This document shows positions 42,951-51,816 of a DNA stretch of 64,000 bases, piece by piece. The stretch is from contig CAILHY010000020.1 of the NCBI GenBank assembly GCA_903834145.1, forward strand, positions 22,001-86,000. The letters run 5' to 3'. The position numbers and the translations under genes are program-made. The notes under the pieces are model-generated. The model was not told the origin of the DNA. It saw only the letters and a program-made list of their open reading frames with translations, and ran no database searches. The stretch is from an uncultured Actinomycetes bacterium. GTDB taxonomy: Bacteria > Actinomycetota > Actinomycetes > Nanopelagicales > Nanopelagicaceae. Position 1 is the first letter of the stretch. Every line of letters starts with the position of its first letter.

Positions 42951-43577
42951 TTACTTGGAGTAAAGCTCAACGATTAGCTGTTCTTGAACTTGGGTATCGA
43001 TGACAGCGCGTGCTGGAACACCGTGGATGATGATGCGCATTTGCGAACCAACGACTTCCATCCACGCAGGCACTGACTTCTCGCCGAGTTCGGCGCCAGC
43101 CACGATAAATGGAGTCAAGTCCAACGACTTTGGAAGAACATCGATGATGTCCATCGCAGAGACACGGAATGAAGGAATGTTTACCTTCTTGCCATTGACC
43201 AAGAAGTGACCGTGGCGAACCAACTGGCGCGCCATGTCACGGCTCTTAGCAAAGCCGGCACGAAACACAACGTTATCGAGACGAGTTTCCAAAATTACGA
43301 GCAAGTTTTCACCAGTCTTACCTTGGCGACGGTTTGCTTCTTCGTAGTAACCGCGGAATTGCTTTTCCAATACGCCGTAAATGCGTGCGCACTTCTGCTT
43401 TTCACGCATCTGAAGCAAGTACTCAGATTCCTTAGAACGACCACGGCCATGCTGCCCTGGTGGATATGGACGAGATTCGATCGGACATTTCGGTCCATCG
43501 CACTTTGAGCCCTTAAGGAAGAGCTTTACTTTTTCGCGACGGCAACGCTTGCAGTCTGCTCCGGTATAACGAGCCAT
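42951..43577 (-). CDS. rpsD: 30S ribosomal protein S4
   Basis: 208 residues. Carries an N-terminal zinc-type motif (CKRCRREK and CDGPKCPIE: C-x2-C ... C-x4-C), then RPYPPGQHG and the S4 RNA-binding domain with NVVFRAGFAKS. S4 initiates 30S assembly and in E. coli represses its own operon; whether it does so here is unknown, but a structured leader precedes rpsM two genes upstream. Confidence 0.96.
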   Translation of the reverse strand: MARYTGADCKRCRREKVKLFLKGSKCDGPKCPIESRPYPPGQHGRGRSKESEYLLQMREKQKCARIYGVLEKQFRGYYEEANRRQGKTGENLLVILETRLDNVVFRAGFAKSRDMARQLVRHGHFLVNGKKVNIPSFRVSAMDIIDVLPKSLDLTPFIVAGAELGEKSVPAWMEVVGSQMRIIIHGVPARAVIDTQVQEQLIVELYSK

Positions 43578-43593
43578 TTATTCTCTTCCTTCC

Positions 43594-44010
43594 TTAAACT
43601 CGACGTGGTTTTGGTGGACGGCATCCGTTGTGGGGTGCTGGTGTGACATCAGAGATGGCACCAACTTCCAAACCGGCTGCCTGTAATGAACGAATTGCAG
43701 TTTCGCGTCCAGAGCCTGGGCCCTTAACGAAAACATCTACCTTCTTCAAGCCATGCTCTTGAGCACGACGAGCCGCTGCCTCTGCTGCAAGTTGCGCAGC
43801 GAAAGGTGTGGATTTGCGTGAACCCTTGTAGCCAACTTGACCAGATGATGACCAAGAAATAACTGCGCCCGTTGGGTCAGTAATAGAAATGATGGTGTTG
43901 TTAAATGTGCTCTTGATGTGCGCTTGACCGACAGCAATGTTCTTCTTCTCTTTTTTACGAAGCTTAACTTTGCCTTTAGTTGCAGCAGTCTTTGATTTAG
44001 GAGCGGCCAT
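43594..44010 (-). CDS. rpsK: 30S ribosomal protein S11
   Basis: 138 residues. [40 protein letters not shown] and the end [18 protein letters not shown] are conserved S11 features. It overlaps the rpsM stop (TAATG). Confidence 0.97.
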   Translation of the reverse strand: MAAPKSKTAATKGKVKLRKKEKKNIAVGQAHIKSTFNNTIISITDPTGAVISWSSSGQVGYKGSRKSTPFAAQLAAEAAARRAQEHGLKKVDVFVKGPGSGRETAIRSLQAAGLEVGAISDVTPAPHNGCRPPKPRRV

Positions 44011-44387
44011 TACTTAGTCACCTTCTTCTTGCCAGCGATTGCCTTACGAGGACCCTTACGCGTACGCGCGTTGGTATGTGTGCGTTGACCGCGAACAGGA
44101 AGTCCCTTACGGTGGCGAATTCCTTGGTAACTTTGAATTTCAACTTTGCGACGAATATCGCCTGCGATTTCACGACGTAAATCGCCTTCGATCTTAAAGT
44201 TAGCTTCGATGTACTCGCGAAGTTTTGCGAGTTCTGGCTCTTGAAGATCTTTAACGCGGGTATCTGGACTAATACCAGTTGCCGCCAATGTCTTATGTGA
44301 ACGGGTTAAACCCATTCCAAAAATATAGGTAAGTGCAATCTCAACGCGCTTTTCGCGTGGAAGATCGACACCAACAAGACGTGCCAT
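44010..44387 (-). CDS. rpsM: 30S ribosomal protein S13
   Basis: 125 residues. [26 protein letters not shown] is the standard N-terminus, so ATG at 44387 is preferred over the in-frame ATG at 44399, which adds MVDY. Neither has a well-spaced ribosome site: GGAGG lies 17 and 29 bases away, next to the 3' arm of a leader stem. The C-terminal [18 protein letters not shown] tail is intact. Confidence 0.95.
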   Translation of the reverse strand: MARLVGVDLPREKRVEIALTYIFGMGLTRSHKTLAATGISPDTRVKDLQEPELAKLREYIEANFKIEGDLRREIAGDIRRKVEIQSYQGIRHRKGLPVRGQRTHTNARTRKGPRKAIAGKKKVTK

Positions 44388-44405
44388 GTAATCAACCATT
44401 CAGTA

Positions 44406-44463
44406 ATCCGACAGGTCCTCCGCAACGCTTCCCATCTAGTGATGGGCCTCGGCCTGTCGGACC
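44406..44463 (-). ncRNA. Structured mRNA leader between rpmJ and rpsM
   Basis: In the 143-base rpmJ-rpsM gap, TCCGACAGG (44461-44453, minus) pairs perfectly with CCTGTCGGA (44415-44407) and two G-U pairs can extend the base. Inside is a second hairpin, CCCATC (44446-44441) with GATGGG (44436-44431) over a 4-base loop. The only GGAGG near rpsM (44421-44417) lies directly against the 3' arm of the outer stem. This looks like a cis-regulatory RNA for the alpha-operon ribosomal proteins. The rest of the gap (44462-44542) shows no further strong structure. Confidence 0.5.
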
Positions 44464-44542
44464 AAGGGTCTGCATCTTTAATCTTTCGATTAACGAAGCA
44501 GTCGCGCCACGCGTGTTCTTTAGTGCAGGTAAATCTCTTCGA

Positions 44543-44656
44543 TTAACCCTGACGTTGCTTATGTCGGAGGTTGTCGCAGATAACCATGACGCGACCCTTG
44601 CGACGAATAACTTTGCACTTATCGCAAATCTTCTTCACGCTTGGCTTAACCTTCAT
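44543..44656 (-). CDS. rpmJ: 50S ribosomal protein L36 (zinc type)
   Basis: 37 residues: [20 protein letters not shown], then [17 protein letters not shown]. The C-x2-C ... C ... H zinc ligands are intact, so it is the C+ form. GGAGGG lies seven bases before ATG. It stands between infA and rpsM. A six-base stem with a UUCG loop overlaps the infA stop just upstream (44703-44718). Confidence 0.95.
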   Translation of the reverse strand: MKVKPSVKKICDKCKVIRRKGRVMVICDNLRHKQRQG

Positions 44657-44714
44657 GAGCTGCCCTCCTTCGGGTAAAACATCTAAAATTATTTATTTCA
44701 CAGTAATTCGAAAA

Positions 44715-44936
44715 TTACTTGTAACGATAAACAATCCGACCTCGAGTGAGGTCGTAGGGACTTAGTTCAACGATCACACGGTCAGCTGGAAGAATGCGAA
44801 TGTAGTTCTTACGCATCTTCCCGCTAATGTGCGCGAGAATTCTGTGCCCGTTCGTTAACTCAACGCGAAACATCGCGTTAGGCAGCGCTTCAGCAACGGT
44901 GCCTTCGATTTCGATAGCACCATCTTTCTTGGCCAA
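44715..44936 (-). CDS. infA: Translation initiation factor IF-1
   Basis: 73 residues, one S1-like OB fold that covers the A site during initiation. [40 protein letters not shown] and the end [12 protein letters not shown] are highly conserved. In most Actinobacteria it follows map; here an amino-sugar module lies upstream. Confidence 0.97.
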   Translation of the reverse strand: MAKKDGAIEIEGTVAEALPNAMFRVELTNGHRILAHISGKMRKNYIRILPADRVIVELSPYDLTRGRIVYRYK

Positions 44937-45093
44937 GCGATACCTTCTTTTCTACTTCGTCATGAGTTAATGAAGAGCCTTTTACAAGGCGAAGGGTGAG
45001 TCTAAAGCCACGCGTGGGTATAAGGGAAATCGCCCCCTTGTACTCTTCCCCTAGGCTCTGACTCAAACGGCGCGCCGTGGGGTGTGGATCACG
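44937..45093. promoter_or_regulatory. Intergenic region between nagA end and infA start
   Basis: 157 bases. Contains the 12-bp palindrome ACGGCGCGCCGT (45067-45078), followed on the minus strand by TTTGAG, possibly a weak terminator for nagA, and a TATACC (45022-45017, minus) that could be the -10 of an infA promoter. A convincing -35 was not found. No open reading frame of note. Confidence 0.4.
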
Positions 45094-46026
45094 TTACACC
45101 TCGATTGAACGCCTTCCCAGGCCCAAAATGCCCAAATCTGAGCGTCCTACCAGCTGCGCGGGCCGGGAAGTCATGCTTGCCAGGGCACTTTCAGGGTCAA
45201 CGCCTAGGTCGATGAGCCTTTGGAGGGACCCTCGCAATGAACCGACTCCCCCGCCTAAGACCCCATCGGATCGGGTGGCTCGACCTTCATGAACGGTCAG
45301 CTCGAAGGTCCCAAAAGGAAACGTGCCCTCCCCTAAACCTGCGGGTGCAACCGCATCATTAGTCACGATAAAACGATCTGGTGCTTTTTCTATTGTGTAG
45401 AGAACTAATTCATCACTGAGGTGCACTCCATCTGCAATCAACTGAATCGCGATCTCCTCGCGTGCAAGGGCAGCAGCTGCAACACCAGATTGACGATCCT
45501 TATTCATCGCATTCCAAATATGCGTGACAGTACGTGCACCAGCATCAAAGCCTGCATGTGCTTGTTCAACAGTTGCGTTGGAATGCCCTAACGAAACAAC
45601 TACTCCCATATCGGTGAGGAATTTAATCGCCTCTAGTGCGCCCGGAATTTCTGGAGCAAGGGTCACCATTGTTACGGTGCCGCCAGCTAGATATTTTCCG
45701 AGCAATCCATGCGATGGCAGTGACAAATATTCCAAGGGGTGCACACCTGGTTTTTCAGGTGACAAGAATGGTCCTTCAAGGTGAATCCCTATCACTTCTG
45801 CTTCATCATCGGCCGGTGATCGTCTAACCTCTTCAATAAGTTTCATAACTTCTAAAGTGCGATCAATGGGGCCGGTAATCAAAGTTGGCAAATATGCGCC
45901 AACACCCTCACTCCACAGCGATCTACCGACCTTGCGAATATCCTCTGAAGTCTTAGCAGTTAATAAATCAACTCCACCATGACCATTGACTTGAAGGTCA
46001 ACGAATGCCGGAACATTGATGGTCAT
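45094..46026 (-). CDS. nagA: N-acetylglucosamine-6-phosphate deacetylase, short form
   Basis: 310 residues versus about 380 for typical NagA. Deacetylates GlcNAc-6-P to GlcN-6-P. The catalytic barrel is conserved: FVDLQVNGHGGVD, LEGPFLSPEKPG (E84), GHSNA (H148), THIWNAMN (H169) and NDAVAPAG (D224). The N-terminal beta-sandwich half (about 50 residues) is absent and cannot be recovered upstream, since an in-frame TAG sits two codons before the ATG. The C-terminal sandwich strands also seem cut short. It follows the SIS-domain gene by six bases. Confidence 0.85.
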   Translation of the reverse strand: MTINVPAFVDLQVNGHGGVDLLTAKTSEDIRKVGRSLWSEGVGAYLPTLITGPIDRTLEVMKLIEEVRRSPADDEAEVIGIHLEGPFLSPEKPGVHPLEYLSLPSHGLLGKYLAGGTVTMVTLAPEIPGALEAIKFLTDMGVVVSLGHSNATVEQAHAGFDAGARTVTHIWNAMNKDRQSGVAAAALAREEIAIQLIADGVHLSDELVLYTIEKAPDRFIVTNDAVAPAGLGEGTFPFGTFELTVHEGRATRSDGVLGGGVGSLRGSLQRLIDLGVDPESALASMTSRPAQLVGRSDLGILGLGRRSIEV

Positions 46027-46032
46027 GATTTT

Positions 46033-47070
46033 CTACAAAGTCTTCGTTACTTTTGCCAGACCAATAGGTGCATCTGGATCCTTATCGGAAGATATCGCAA
46101 GTGAAAGAGCAAATGATTGCAATAAAACACTATCGGCAATGACAGCATCAGTTTCAGAAAGACCAACAGAGCCACCCAGATACATTTCGGTATCTTTTCG
46201 AGCGAAACCAGAACCAATCCAATATATATGCGCTGTAATATCTCGAATTCGCTCGACCGTGGTGGCCATTGAAGTTTGCGCAACTCCTGCCGGGGCGAGA
46301 AAAAGAACTCGGGAGCCGCTGTGGAGTGAGGAAATAGGTCCGTGTAAATAATCAGCCGATGAAAAAGAAGCAACGGGAATTTTTACTGTCTCTTGAATCT
46401 TCAGAGCCGCTTCATGTGCATTTGCGTAGGCAAATCCGCGCCCCATTGTCGTTAAACCGTGAGAATAATCAAAGCGCTCGGAGACCGATTTAATAAATGG
46501 CATTTGGAGCAATCCGAGTTTGGTCTGCTCAATGATTGCGTCAAAATCGACGCTCTCGCCCTTCCAGTGAGCCACCAAAATTCTCGATACCAAAAGTTCA
46601 GCCGAGTAACTCTTCGTTGCGGCCACTGCTTTTTCAGGTCCGGCATGGAGATACAAGTGGCAATGGGAGATCTTGGCTAATGGACTCTCTGGGTCATTGG
46701 TCATTGCCAAGATACTCGCGCCACCATCGCGAGCTGCTGCGCAATACCCCACCAAATCGGGAGATTGACCGCTTTGACTCAGGGCAATAACAAGTACGTT
46801 CTTGTAGCGAAGCTTGGTGCCATAAACAGTTACGACAGAAGGCGAAGCCAATCCACAAGGAATGCCGATTTTTGTTTCAATTAGATATTTCAAATACAGG
46901 CCAGCATTATCTGAGGTACCTCGGCCGACCAAAATGACGGAATCAATGGAGCTCAGATTTAATTGAGAGATCTGTTGGACCATTTCTTGGGAGTGGTCCT
47001 TAATTCGACCAAATACTGCCGGAACTTCTTCGATTTCGGCGCGCATAATTGTTCCAAGTTGGTGAGTCAT
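46033..47070 (-). CDS. SIS-domain sugar isomerase, likely glucosamine-6-phosphate deaminase (NagB-II type)
   Basis: 345 residues, two SIS domains without the amidotransferase half of GlmS. VGRGTSDNAG, LSQSGQSPDLVG and HAGPEKAVAATKSYSAELL mirror the GlmS isomerase domain. Next to nagA the likely reaction is GlcN-6-P to fructose-6-P plus ammonia, as in SIS-type NagB-II enzymes; an AgaS-like role with galactosamine is the alternative. Its UAG stop is followed in the same frame by AAA ATC and then the nagA ATG. The start faces the divergent tetR gene. Confidence 0.8.
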   Translation of the reverse strand: MTHQLGTIMRAEIEEVPAVFGRIKDHSQEMVQQISQLNLSSIDSVILVGRGTSDNAGLYLKYLIETKIGIPCGLASPSVVTVYGTKLRYKNVLVIALSQSGQSPDLVGYCAAARDGGASILAMTNDPESPLAKISHCHLYLHAGPEKAVAATKSYSAELLVSRILVAHWKGESVDFDAIIEQTKLGLLQMPFIKSVSERFDYSHGLTTMGRGFAYANAHEAALKIQETVKIPVASFSSADYLHGPISSLHSGSRVLFLAPAGVAQTSMATTVERIRDITAHIYWIGSGFARKDTEMYLGGSVGLSETDAVIADSVLLQSFALSLAISSDKDPDAPIGLAKVTKTL

Positions 47071-47111
47071 GATGCAACCTTACAACAATCATTCACATGA
47101 GTGGTGAGCCT

Positions 47112-47747
47112 ATGGTCATTTCAACGATTAAACGGCAGAATTTCATTGTGAAAAATGCCCATCCCACAAAAGTCGCCCTGGTAAATACCGTTGTTGAGCT
47201 TTTAGAAAATTATCGAGCAGATGAAATCACCAGCGAACAAGTTCTCGAATTATCAAGCATTTCCAAAGGATCCCTCTATCACCACTTTGCAGATTTCTCG
47301 GCGCTCATAGATACGGCGCGAGTCATCCGTTATGCACGATGGGTAGATCGCAGCATTGAATTGCTCACCACTGTTGCAACAACAACAAAAACAAGAGAAG
47401 AATTTTTTGCTGGCCTCTCAGAAGTTACCAAGCTCACTCAAAGTCCTGCTTCTCGTTCATCACGTTTTGAACGAGCAAGAATTCTTGGCTTGGCCGAAGG
47501 CAATCCTCGCCTGATGCATGATTTGGGCGAAGAACAACAACGCCTCACTGATTCCATTACTGATTTAGTAAGAGAAGCCCAAGAGCGAGGCTATGTTCGA
47601 TTAGATCTAGACGCAGCATCAATTGCCGTACTTATTCAGGCCTACACCTTGGGGAAAATCGTTGATGATGTAACAGCAGATCACGTTGACCCTGATAGAT
47701 GGCTCGACCTTCTTGGTCAAGTCATTGAAAAGGGATTAGGTGCCTGA
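47112..47747 (+). CDS. TetR-family transcriptional regulator, probably of the nag genes
   Basis: About 211 residues. The N-terminal helix-turn-helix (VALVNTVVELLENY ... LELSSISKGSLYHHFADFSALID) is typical TetR; the C-terminal ligand domain is helical and not assigned. ATG at 47112 has a GGTGAG nearby; an in-frame ATG at 47097 lacks any ribosome site. The divergent start of the SIS gene is only 41 bases away, so one operator could control both. A weak ATGAT/ATCAT repeat (47069-47092) lies in that gap. The ligand is probably an amino-sugar phosphate (inferred). Confidence 0.8.
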   Translation: MVISTIKRQNFIVKNAHPTKVALVNTVVELLENYRADEITSEQVLELSSISKGSLYHHFADFSALIDTARVIRYARWVDRSIELLTTVATTTKTREEFFAGLSEVTKLTQSPASRSSRFERARILGLAEGNPRLMHDLGEEQQRLTDSITDLVREAQERGYVRLDLDAASIAVLIQAYTLGKIVDDVTADHVDPDRWLDLLGQVIEKGLGA

Positions 47748-47758
47748 AACTTTCGAAG

Positions 47759-48571
47759 CTACTGCAACAAATCTGAAATTTCGATCCCCAGCGCCCCAAG
47801 ACGTTCGCGCCCGCCGTCAATAGCTGTCAGTACGAATACTTTTCCATCAGGAAGTAATGCATAAGTATTTTCAAAATGGGCACCACGCGATTTGTCATTG
47901 GAAACAACCGTCCAATCATCAGCCAGGACTTTTGTCTTATGCGTTCCTCGAGTGATCATCGGTTCGATCGCTAAAACCAAGCCCGGAGTGAGTTCTGGGC
48001 CATGACCACGTTTTCCAAAATTTAGAACATGCGGTTCTTGATGCATCTCCGTACCGATTCCGTGCCCCCCATATTCCTGAAGGATTCCATATTTGCCTTG
48101 AGACTTTACATACTCTTCAATGGCATGCCCGATATCTGAAAGGCGTGCACCAACCGCTCCTGCCGCAATTCCTCGCCACATAGATTCATCGCAAACTTCC
48201 AAAAGTTTTTGATCTGCTGGGTCGATGGTTCCTGCAATGATCGAGAAAGCGGCATCTCCGTGCCAGCCATCAATAATTGCCCCTGCGTCGATTGAAACGA
48301 CGTCTCCATCGTTGATCACACGATCTCCAGGTATACCGTGAACGATTTCCTCATTTATCGAAATACAGATTGTTGCGGGAAAACCGTGATACCCCTTGAA
48401 GTTAGAAGTTCCGCCACCACGTTTAATGTTCGCTGATGCTATGGCATCCAGGGCATCGGTACGCATGCCAACCTTGACCGAGCTACGTAATAATTCAAGT
48501 GTCTGTCCAACCAATAATCCTGCACGACGCATTACCTTGATTTGATCAAGGGTTTTATATTGAATTGCCAT
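47759..48571 (-). CDS. map: Methionine aminopeptidase, type I
   Basis: 270 residues. Removes N-terminal Met. The five metal ligands are recognisable in order: DAGAIIDGWHGDAA (two Asp), GGHGIGTEMH (His), AIEPMITRG (Glu) and the late HFENTYAL (Glu). Follows adk by six bases and is convergent with tetR (11-base gap). In most Actinobacteria infA would come next. Confidence 0.95.
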   Translation of the reverse strand: MAIQYKTLDQIKVMRRAGLLVGQTLELLRSSVKVGMRTDALDAIASANIKRGGGTSNFKGYHGFPATICISINEEIVHGIPGDRVINDGDVVSIDAGAIIDGWHGDAAFSIIAGTIDPADQKLLEVCDESMWRGIAAGAVGARLSDIGHAIEEYVKSQGKYGILQEYGGHGIGTEMHQEPHVLNFGKRGHGPELTPGLVLAIEPMITRGTHKTKVLADDWTVVSNDKSRGAHFENTYALLPDGKVFVLTAIDGGRERLGALGIEISDLLQ

Positions 48572-48577
48572 GGCGAA

Positions 48578-49228
48578 TTAGTGAACGCGGTTCAGCGCAG
48601 AAATAGCGCGCTCTGTAATATCTGAAACAGAACCACTTGCGGTAATTGTTATCAAGAGCCCTTCGGTGCGATAGAAGGCAACAATTGGCGCGGTCTGTTC
48701 TTGATAGACATCCAAACGATGTTGAATAACATCTTCTTTGTCATCTTCTCGTTGGTAGAGCTCGCCGCCACACGCATCACACTGATCAACAGTTATTGGT
48801 TTTTCGTACTCCACGTGCCACGCCTTGCCGCAGTTGCGGCAGATGCGGCGCCCAGATAGGCGCAAAATGATCTCTGCGCTATCGACTGCTAATTCCAATA
48901 CGGCATCAAGGGGTGTGCCTTTCTCCGCCAAAATCGCACGGAGAACTTCTGCTTGTAAAACATTTCGCGGAAATCCATCAAGAAGGAAGCCGTTAACGAG
49001 ATCATCGCGGGTGAGGCGATCTCGAACCATTTCATTGGTTACCGAATCAGGAACGAGGTTGCCACTATCCATAAATGATTTAGCTTGGAGTCCGAGGGCC
49101 GTGCCTTCTTTTAAGTTGGCTCGAAAAATATCCCCTGTGGAGATATGCGGGATCGAGTAATGCGACGAAAGGAATTGTGCTTGTGTTCCCTTGCCTGCAC
49201 CTGGTGGTCCAACCAGGACTAAACGCAT
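48578..49228 (-). CDS. adk: Adenylate kinase with zinc-binding LID
   Basis: 216 residues, the long form. Walker A GPPGAGKGT at 7-15 and LDGFPRN at 83-89. The LID carries C130, C133, C150 and C153 (C-x2-C-x16-C-x2-C), a structural zinc site known from Gram-positive Firmicutes enzymes but absent from the short mycobacterial Adk. Overlaps the secY stop by one base. Confidence 0.96.
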   Translation of the reverse strand: MRLVLVGPPGAGKGTQAQFLSSHYSIPHISTGDIFRANLKEGTALGLQAKSFMDSGNLVPDSVTNEMVRDRLTRDDLVNGFLLDGFPRNVLQAEVLRAILAEKGTPLDAVLELAVDSAEIILRLSGRRICRNCGKAWHVEYEKPITVDQCDACGGELYQREDDKEDVIQHRLDVYQEQTAPIVAFYRTEGLLITITASGSVSDITERAISALNRVH

Positions 49229-50523
49229 TAGCGCAAGAACCCCTCGTACGAGCGTTGTTGTAGCTGGCTTTCAATCTGCTTAGCAGTATCCAGTCCAACA
49301 CCTACGACAATAAGGATTGCAGTTCCGCCGAATGGGAAGTTCTGCGTTGCACCGAACAAGATCAAAGCAAGGATCGGAATGATTGCAACGAATGCGAGAT
49401 AAAGCGAGCCTGGTGCAGTGATACGAGAGAGTACATACTGCAAATATTCAGATGTCGGACGTCCAGCACGAATACCTGGTACGAATCCGCCGTACTTCTT
49501 CATATTGTCAGCAACTTCATCCGGATTGAATGTGATCGCCACATAGAAGTAAGTAAAGAAAATAATCAAGACAGCATAGGAAATAATGTAGATCGGGTGG
49601 TCGCCCTTAACAAAGTTACGGCTGATCCAGACTGCCCACGCCGCCTTCGAGTTGGTGAAGTTCACGACCAACGAGGGGATGTAGAGCAACGATGATGCGA
49701 AAATTACTGGAATAACGCCAGCTTGGTTGACCTTAATAGGTATGTAGGTGCTTGTTCCACCGTAACTTGAGCGACCAACTTGACGCTTGGCATATTGAAC
49801 CGGAATACGTCGTTGAGCCTGCTCAACGAATACAACGGCGGCTACAACCAAGATTCCTACTGCGAGCACGAATATGAATGCGAAGAGACCCTTCTGAAGC
49901 TTGATGCTCCACAGGTTTCCAGGAAATCCTGCTGCGATCGATGTAAAGATCAAGATCGACATACCGTTACCGACGCCACGATCTGTGATCAATTCACCCA
50001 GCCACATGATTACCGAAGTACCAGCGGTCATAATGAAGATCATCGTCACGATGCGTTGCCAGGAGGTGTCAGGAATGATGGGAGCTGAACAACCAGAGAT
50101 CAAACGACCTGGGGTCCGTGCAACGGCAATCAAACCCGTGGACTGCAAAATCGCAAGGCCGATAGTTAAGTATCGGGTGTACTGAGTTAACTTCGCTGTT
50201 CCAGATTGACCTTCGTTTTTGAGGGTTTCAAAACGTGGAATAACAACTGTCAGCAATTGAATAATGATCGAGCTGGTGATGTAGGGCATGATGCCGAGGG
50301 CAAAAACGGAAAGGTGCAAAAGTGCACCACCGCTAAAGAGGTTAATCAAACCAAAGAGTCCACCTGATTGAACTGACTTAAGGCATGTTTGAACGTTGGC
50401 ATAAGAAACGCCTGGTGTTGGTACTACCGAACCAAAGCGAAACAACGCCATGATCGAAAGAGTGAAGAAGATCTTCTTGCGCAGATCTGGTGTCCTAAAG
50501 GCCTTACCAAATGCTGAAAGCAC
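49228..50523 (-). CDS. secY: Protein translocase subunit SecY
   Basis: 431 residues with ten membrane helices. Plug/lateral-gate segments such as ALGIMPYITSSIIIQLL and the cytosolic loop QAQRRIPVQYAKR are conserved. GTG start at 50523 with GGAG seven bases upstream. Lies between rplO and adk as in the spc operon of most bacteria. Confidence 0.97.
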   Translation of the reverse strand: MLSAFGKAFRTPDLRKKIFFTLSIMALFRFGSVVPTPGVSYANVQTCLKSVQSGGLFGLINLFSGGALLHLSVFALGIMPYITSSIIIQLLTVVIPRFETLKNEGQSGTAKLTQYTRYLTIGLAILQSTGLIAVARTPGRLISGCSAPIIPDTSWQRIVTMIFIMTAGTSVIMWLGELITDRGVGNGMSILIFTSIAAGFPGNLWSIKLQKGLFAFIFVLAVGILVVAAVVFVEQAQRRIPVQYAKRQVGRSSYGGTSTYIPIKVNQAGVIPVIFASSLLYIPSLVVNFTNSKAAWAVWISRNFVKGDHPIYIISYAVLIIFFTYFYVAITFNPDEVADNMKKYGGFVPGIRAGRPTSEYLQYVLSRITAPGSLYLAFVAIIPILALILFGATQNFPFGGTAILIVVGVGLDTAKQIESQLQQRSYEGFLR

Positions 50524-50572
50524 TGATCTTCTCCTTCTCTCTCAAATCAAACAAATTGTAAATCGTTGGGTC

Positions 50573-51013
50573 TTACAGGGTCTTAGTTGATCCGCCAGCT
50601 GCTGCAATTTTTTCCACTGCAGTGCCTGAGAACTTGTGAGCTGCAACGCTGACCTTAACTGCGATTTCGCCATTTCCGAGGATCTTGACAGGGAAGCCAT
50701 CACGTGCGGCGCCCTTCTTGACGAGATCTTCAACGGTGACATTGCCACCCTTTGGATAAAGGGAGTTGATGGTTGCTACGTTTACAGCTTGGTATTCCAC
50801 GCGAGCAGGGTTCTTGAAGCCGCGCAACTTAGGTAAACGCATAACTAAAGGCAACTGACCGCCTTCGAATCCTGCGCGAACCTGGTTACGTGCACGAGTT
50901 CCCTTGCCACCGCGACCGGCGGTCTTACCCTTGGATGCTTCACCGCGACCCTTACGAGTCTTAGCTTTTTTTGCACCAGGGGCTGGACGAAGATGATGAA
51001 CTTTGAGTGTCAT
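50573..51013 (-). CDS. rplO: 50S ribosomal protein L15
   Basis: 146 residues. N-terminal [19 protein letters not shown] and the Gly-rich [15 protein letters not shown] extension, then GFEGGQLPL. Follows rpmD by three bases; a 49-base gap leads to secY. Confidence 0.97.
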   Translation of the reverse strand: MTLKVHHLRPAPGAKKAKTRKGRGEASKGKTAGRGGKGTRARNQVRAGFEGGQLPLVMRLPKLRGFKNPARVEYQAVNVATINSLYPKGGNVTVEDLVKKGAARDGFPVKILGNGEIAVKVSVAAHKFSGTAVEKIAAAGGSTKTL

Positions 51014-51016
51014 TGG

Positions 51017-51199
51017 TTATTCGACCTCTTCAACCTTGATCAGGTGGCGTACGGCGAAAACCATGCCACGAATTTCTGGACGATCCTCTTTCACAACAAC
51101 ATCATTGATGCGCTTGAGGCCGAGTGAACGAAGTGTGTCGCGTTGCTGCGGGCTGTATCCAACCTTTGAGCGAACTTGAGTAACTTTTAGACGAGGCAT
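51017..51199 (-). CDS. rpmD: 50S ribosomal protein L30
   Basis: 60 residues, one ferredoxin-like domain: LKVTQVRSKVGYSPQQRDTL and LGLKRINDVVVKED. Overlaps the rpsE stop (TAATG). Confidence 0.96.
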   Translation of the reverse strand: MPRLKVTQVRSKVGYSPQQRDTLRSLGLKRINDVVVKEDRPEIRGMVFAVRHLIKVEEVE

Positions 51200-51816
51200 T
51201 AGGCACCAACTGTCATCTGTGAAGCGCGGATAATTGCAGCAGGTGCAACATCTTCGAGCGGACGACCGCGACGAGCTGCAATAGCTTCTGGGGATTCAAG
51301 TCCCTTCAACGCAGCAACAGTGGCGTGAACCATGTTGATGGCATTGTTAGAACCTAAAGACTTAGTGAGTACATCGGTGATTCCTGCACACTCAAGTACG
51401 GCACGAACTGGACCACCAGCGATAACGCCAGTACCAGGACTTGCTGGGCGAAGAAGAACAACGCCGGCTGCTGCTTCACCTTGAATTGCGTGAGGAACAG
51501 TTCCTTGAATACGAGGAACGGTAAAGAATGACTTCTTTGCTTCTTCAACGGCTTTAGCAATTGCTTGTGGAACTTCCTTAGATTTTCCATAACCAATTCC
51601 TACTTGACCGTTGCCATCGCCAACTACGACGAGTGCGGTGAAGGAGAAACGACGTCCACCCTTTACTACCTTGGATACACGGTTGATGAAGACAACGCGC
51701 TCCATGAATGGGCTCTTGTCTTGTGCACGATCATCGCGACGTTCACGACGTTCGCGGCGATCATTACCCTTTGGGGCTTCGCCGCCTTCGCGAGTTTGAG
51801 TTGGATTAACAGCCAT
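51199..51816 (-). CDS. rpsE: 30S ribosomal protein S5
   Basis: 205 residues. The double-stranded RNA-binding N-domain ([38 protein letters not shown]) is preceded by about 35 charged residues (RRERREDR-type), an extension common in Actinobacteria. Overlaps the rplR stop by one base. Confidence 0.97.
   Translation of the reverse strand: MAVNPTQTREGGEAPKGNDRRERRERRDDRAQDKSPFMERVVFINRVSKVVKGGRRFSFTALVVVGDGNGQVGIGYGKSKEVPQAIAKAVEEAKKSFFTVPRIQGTVPHAIQGEAAAGVVLLRPASPGTGVIAGGPVRAVLECAGITDVLTKSLGSNNAINMVHATVAALKGLESPEAIAARRGRPLEDVAPAAIIRASQMTVGA

Noticed and set aside
47069..47092. ATGAT-N14-ATCAT as the TetR operator
   Set aside because: Only five bases per half site match and the inner bases do not pair; noted in the tetR entry but too weak for a separate call.
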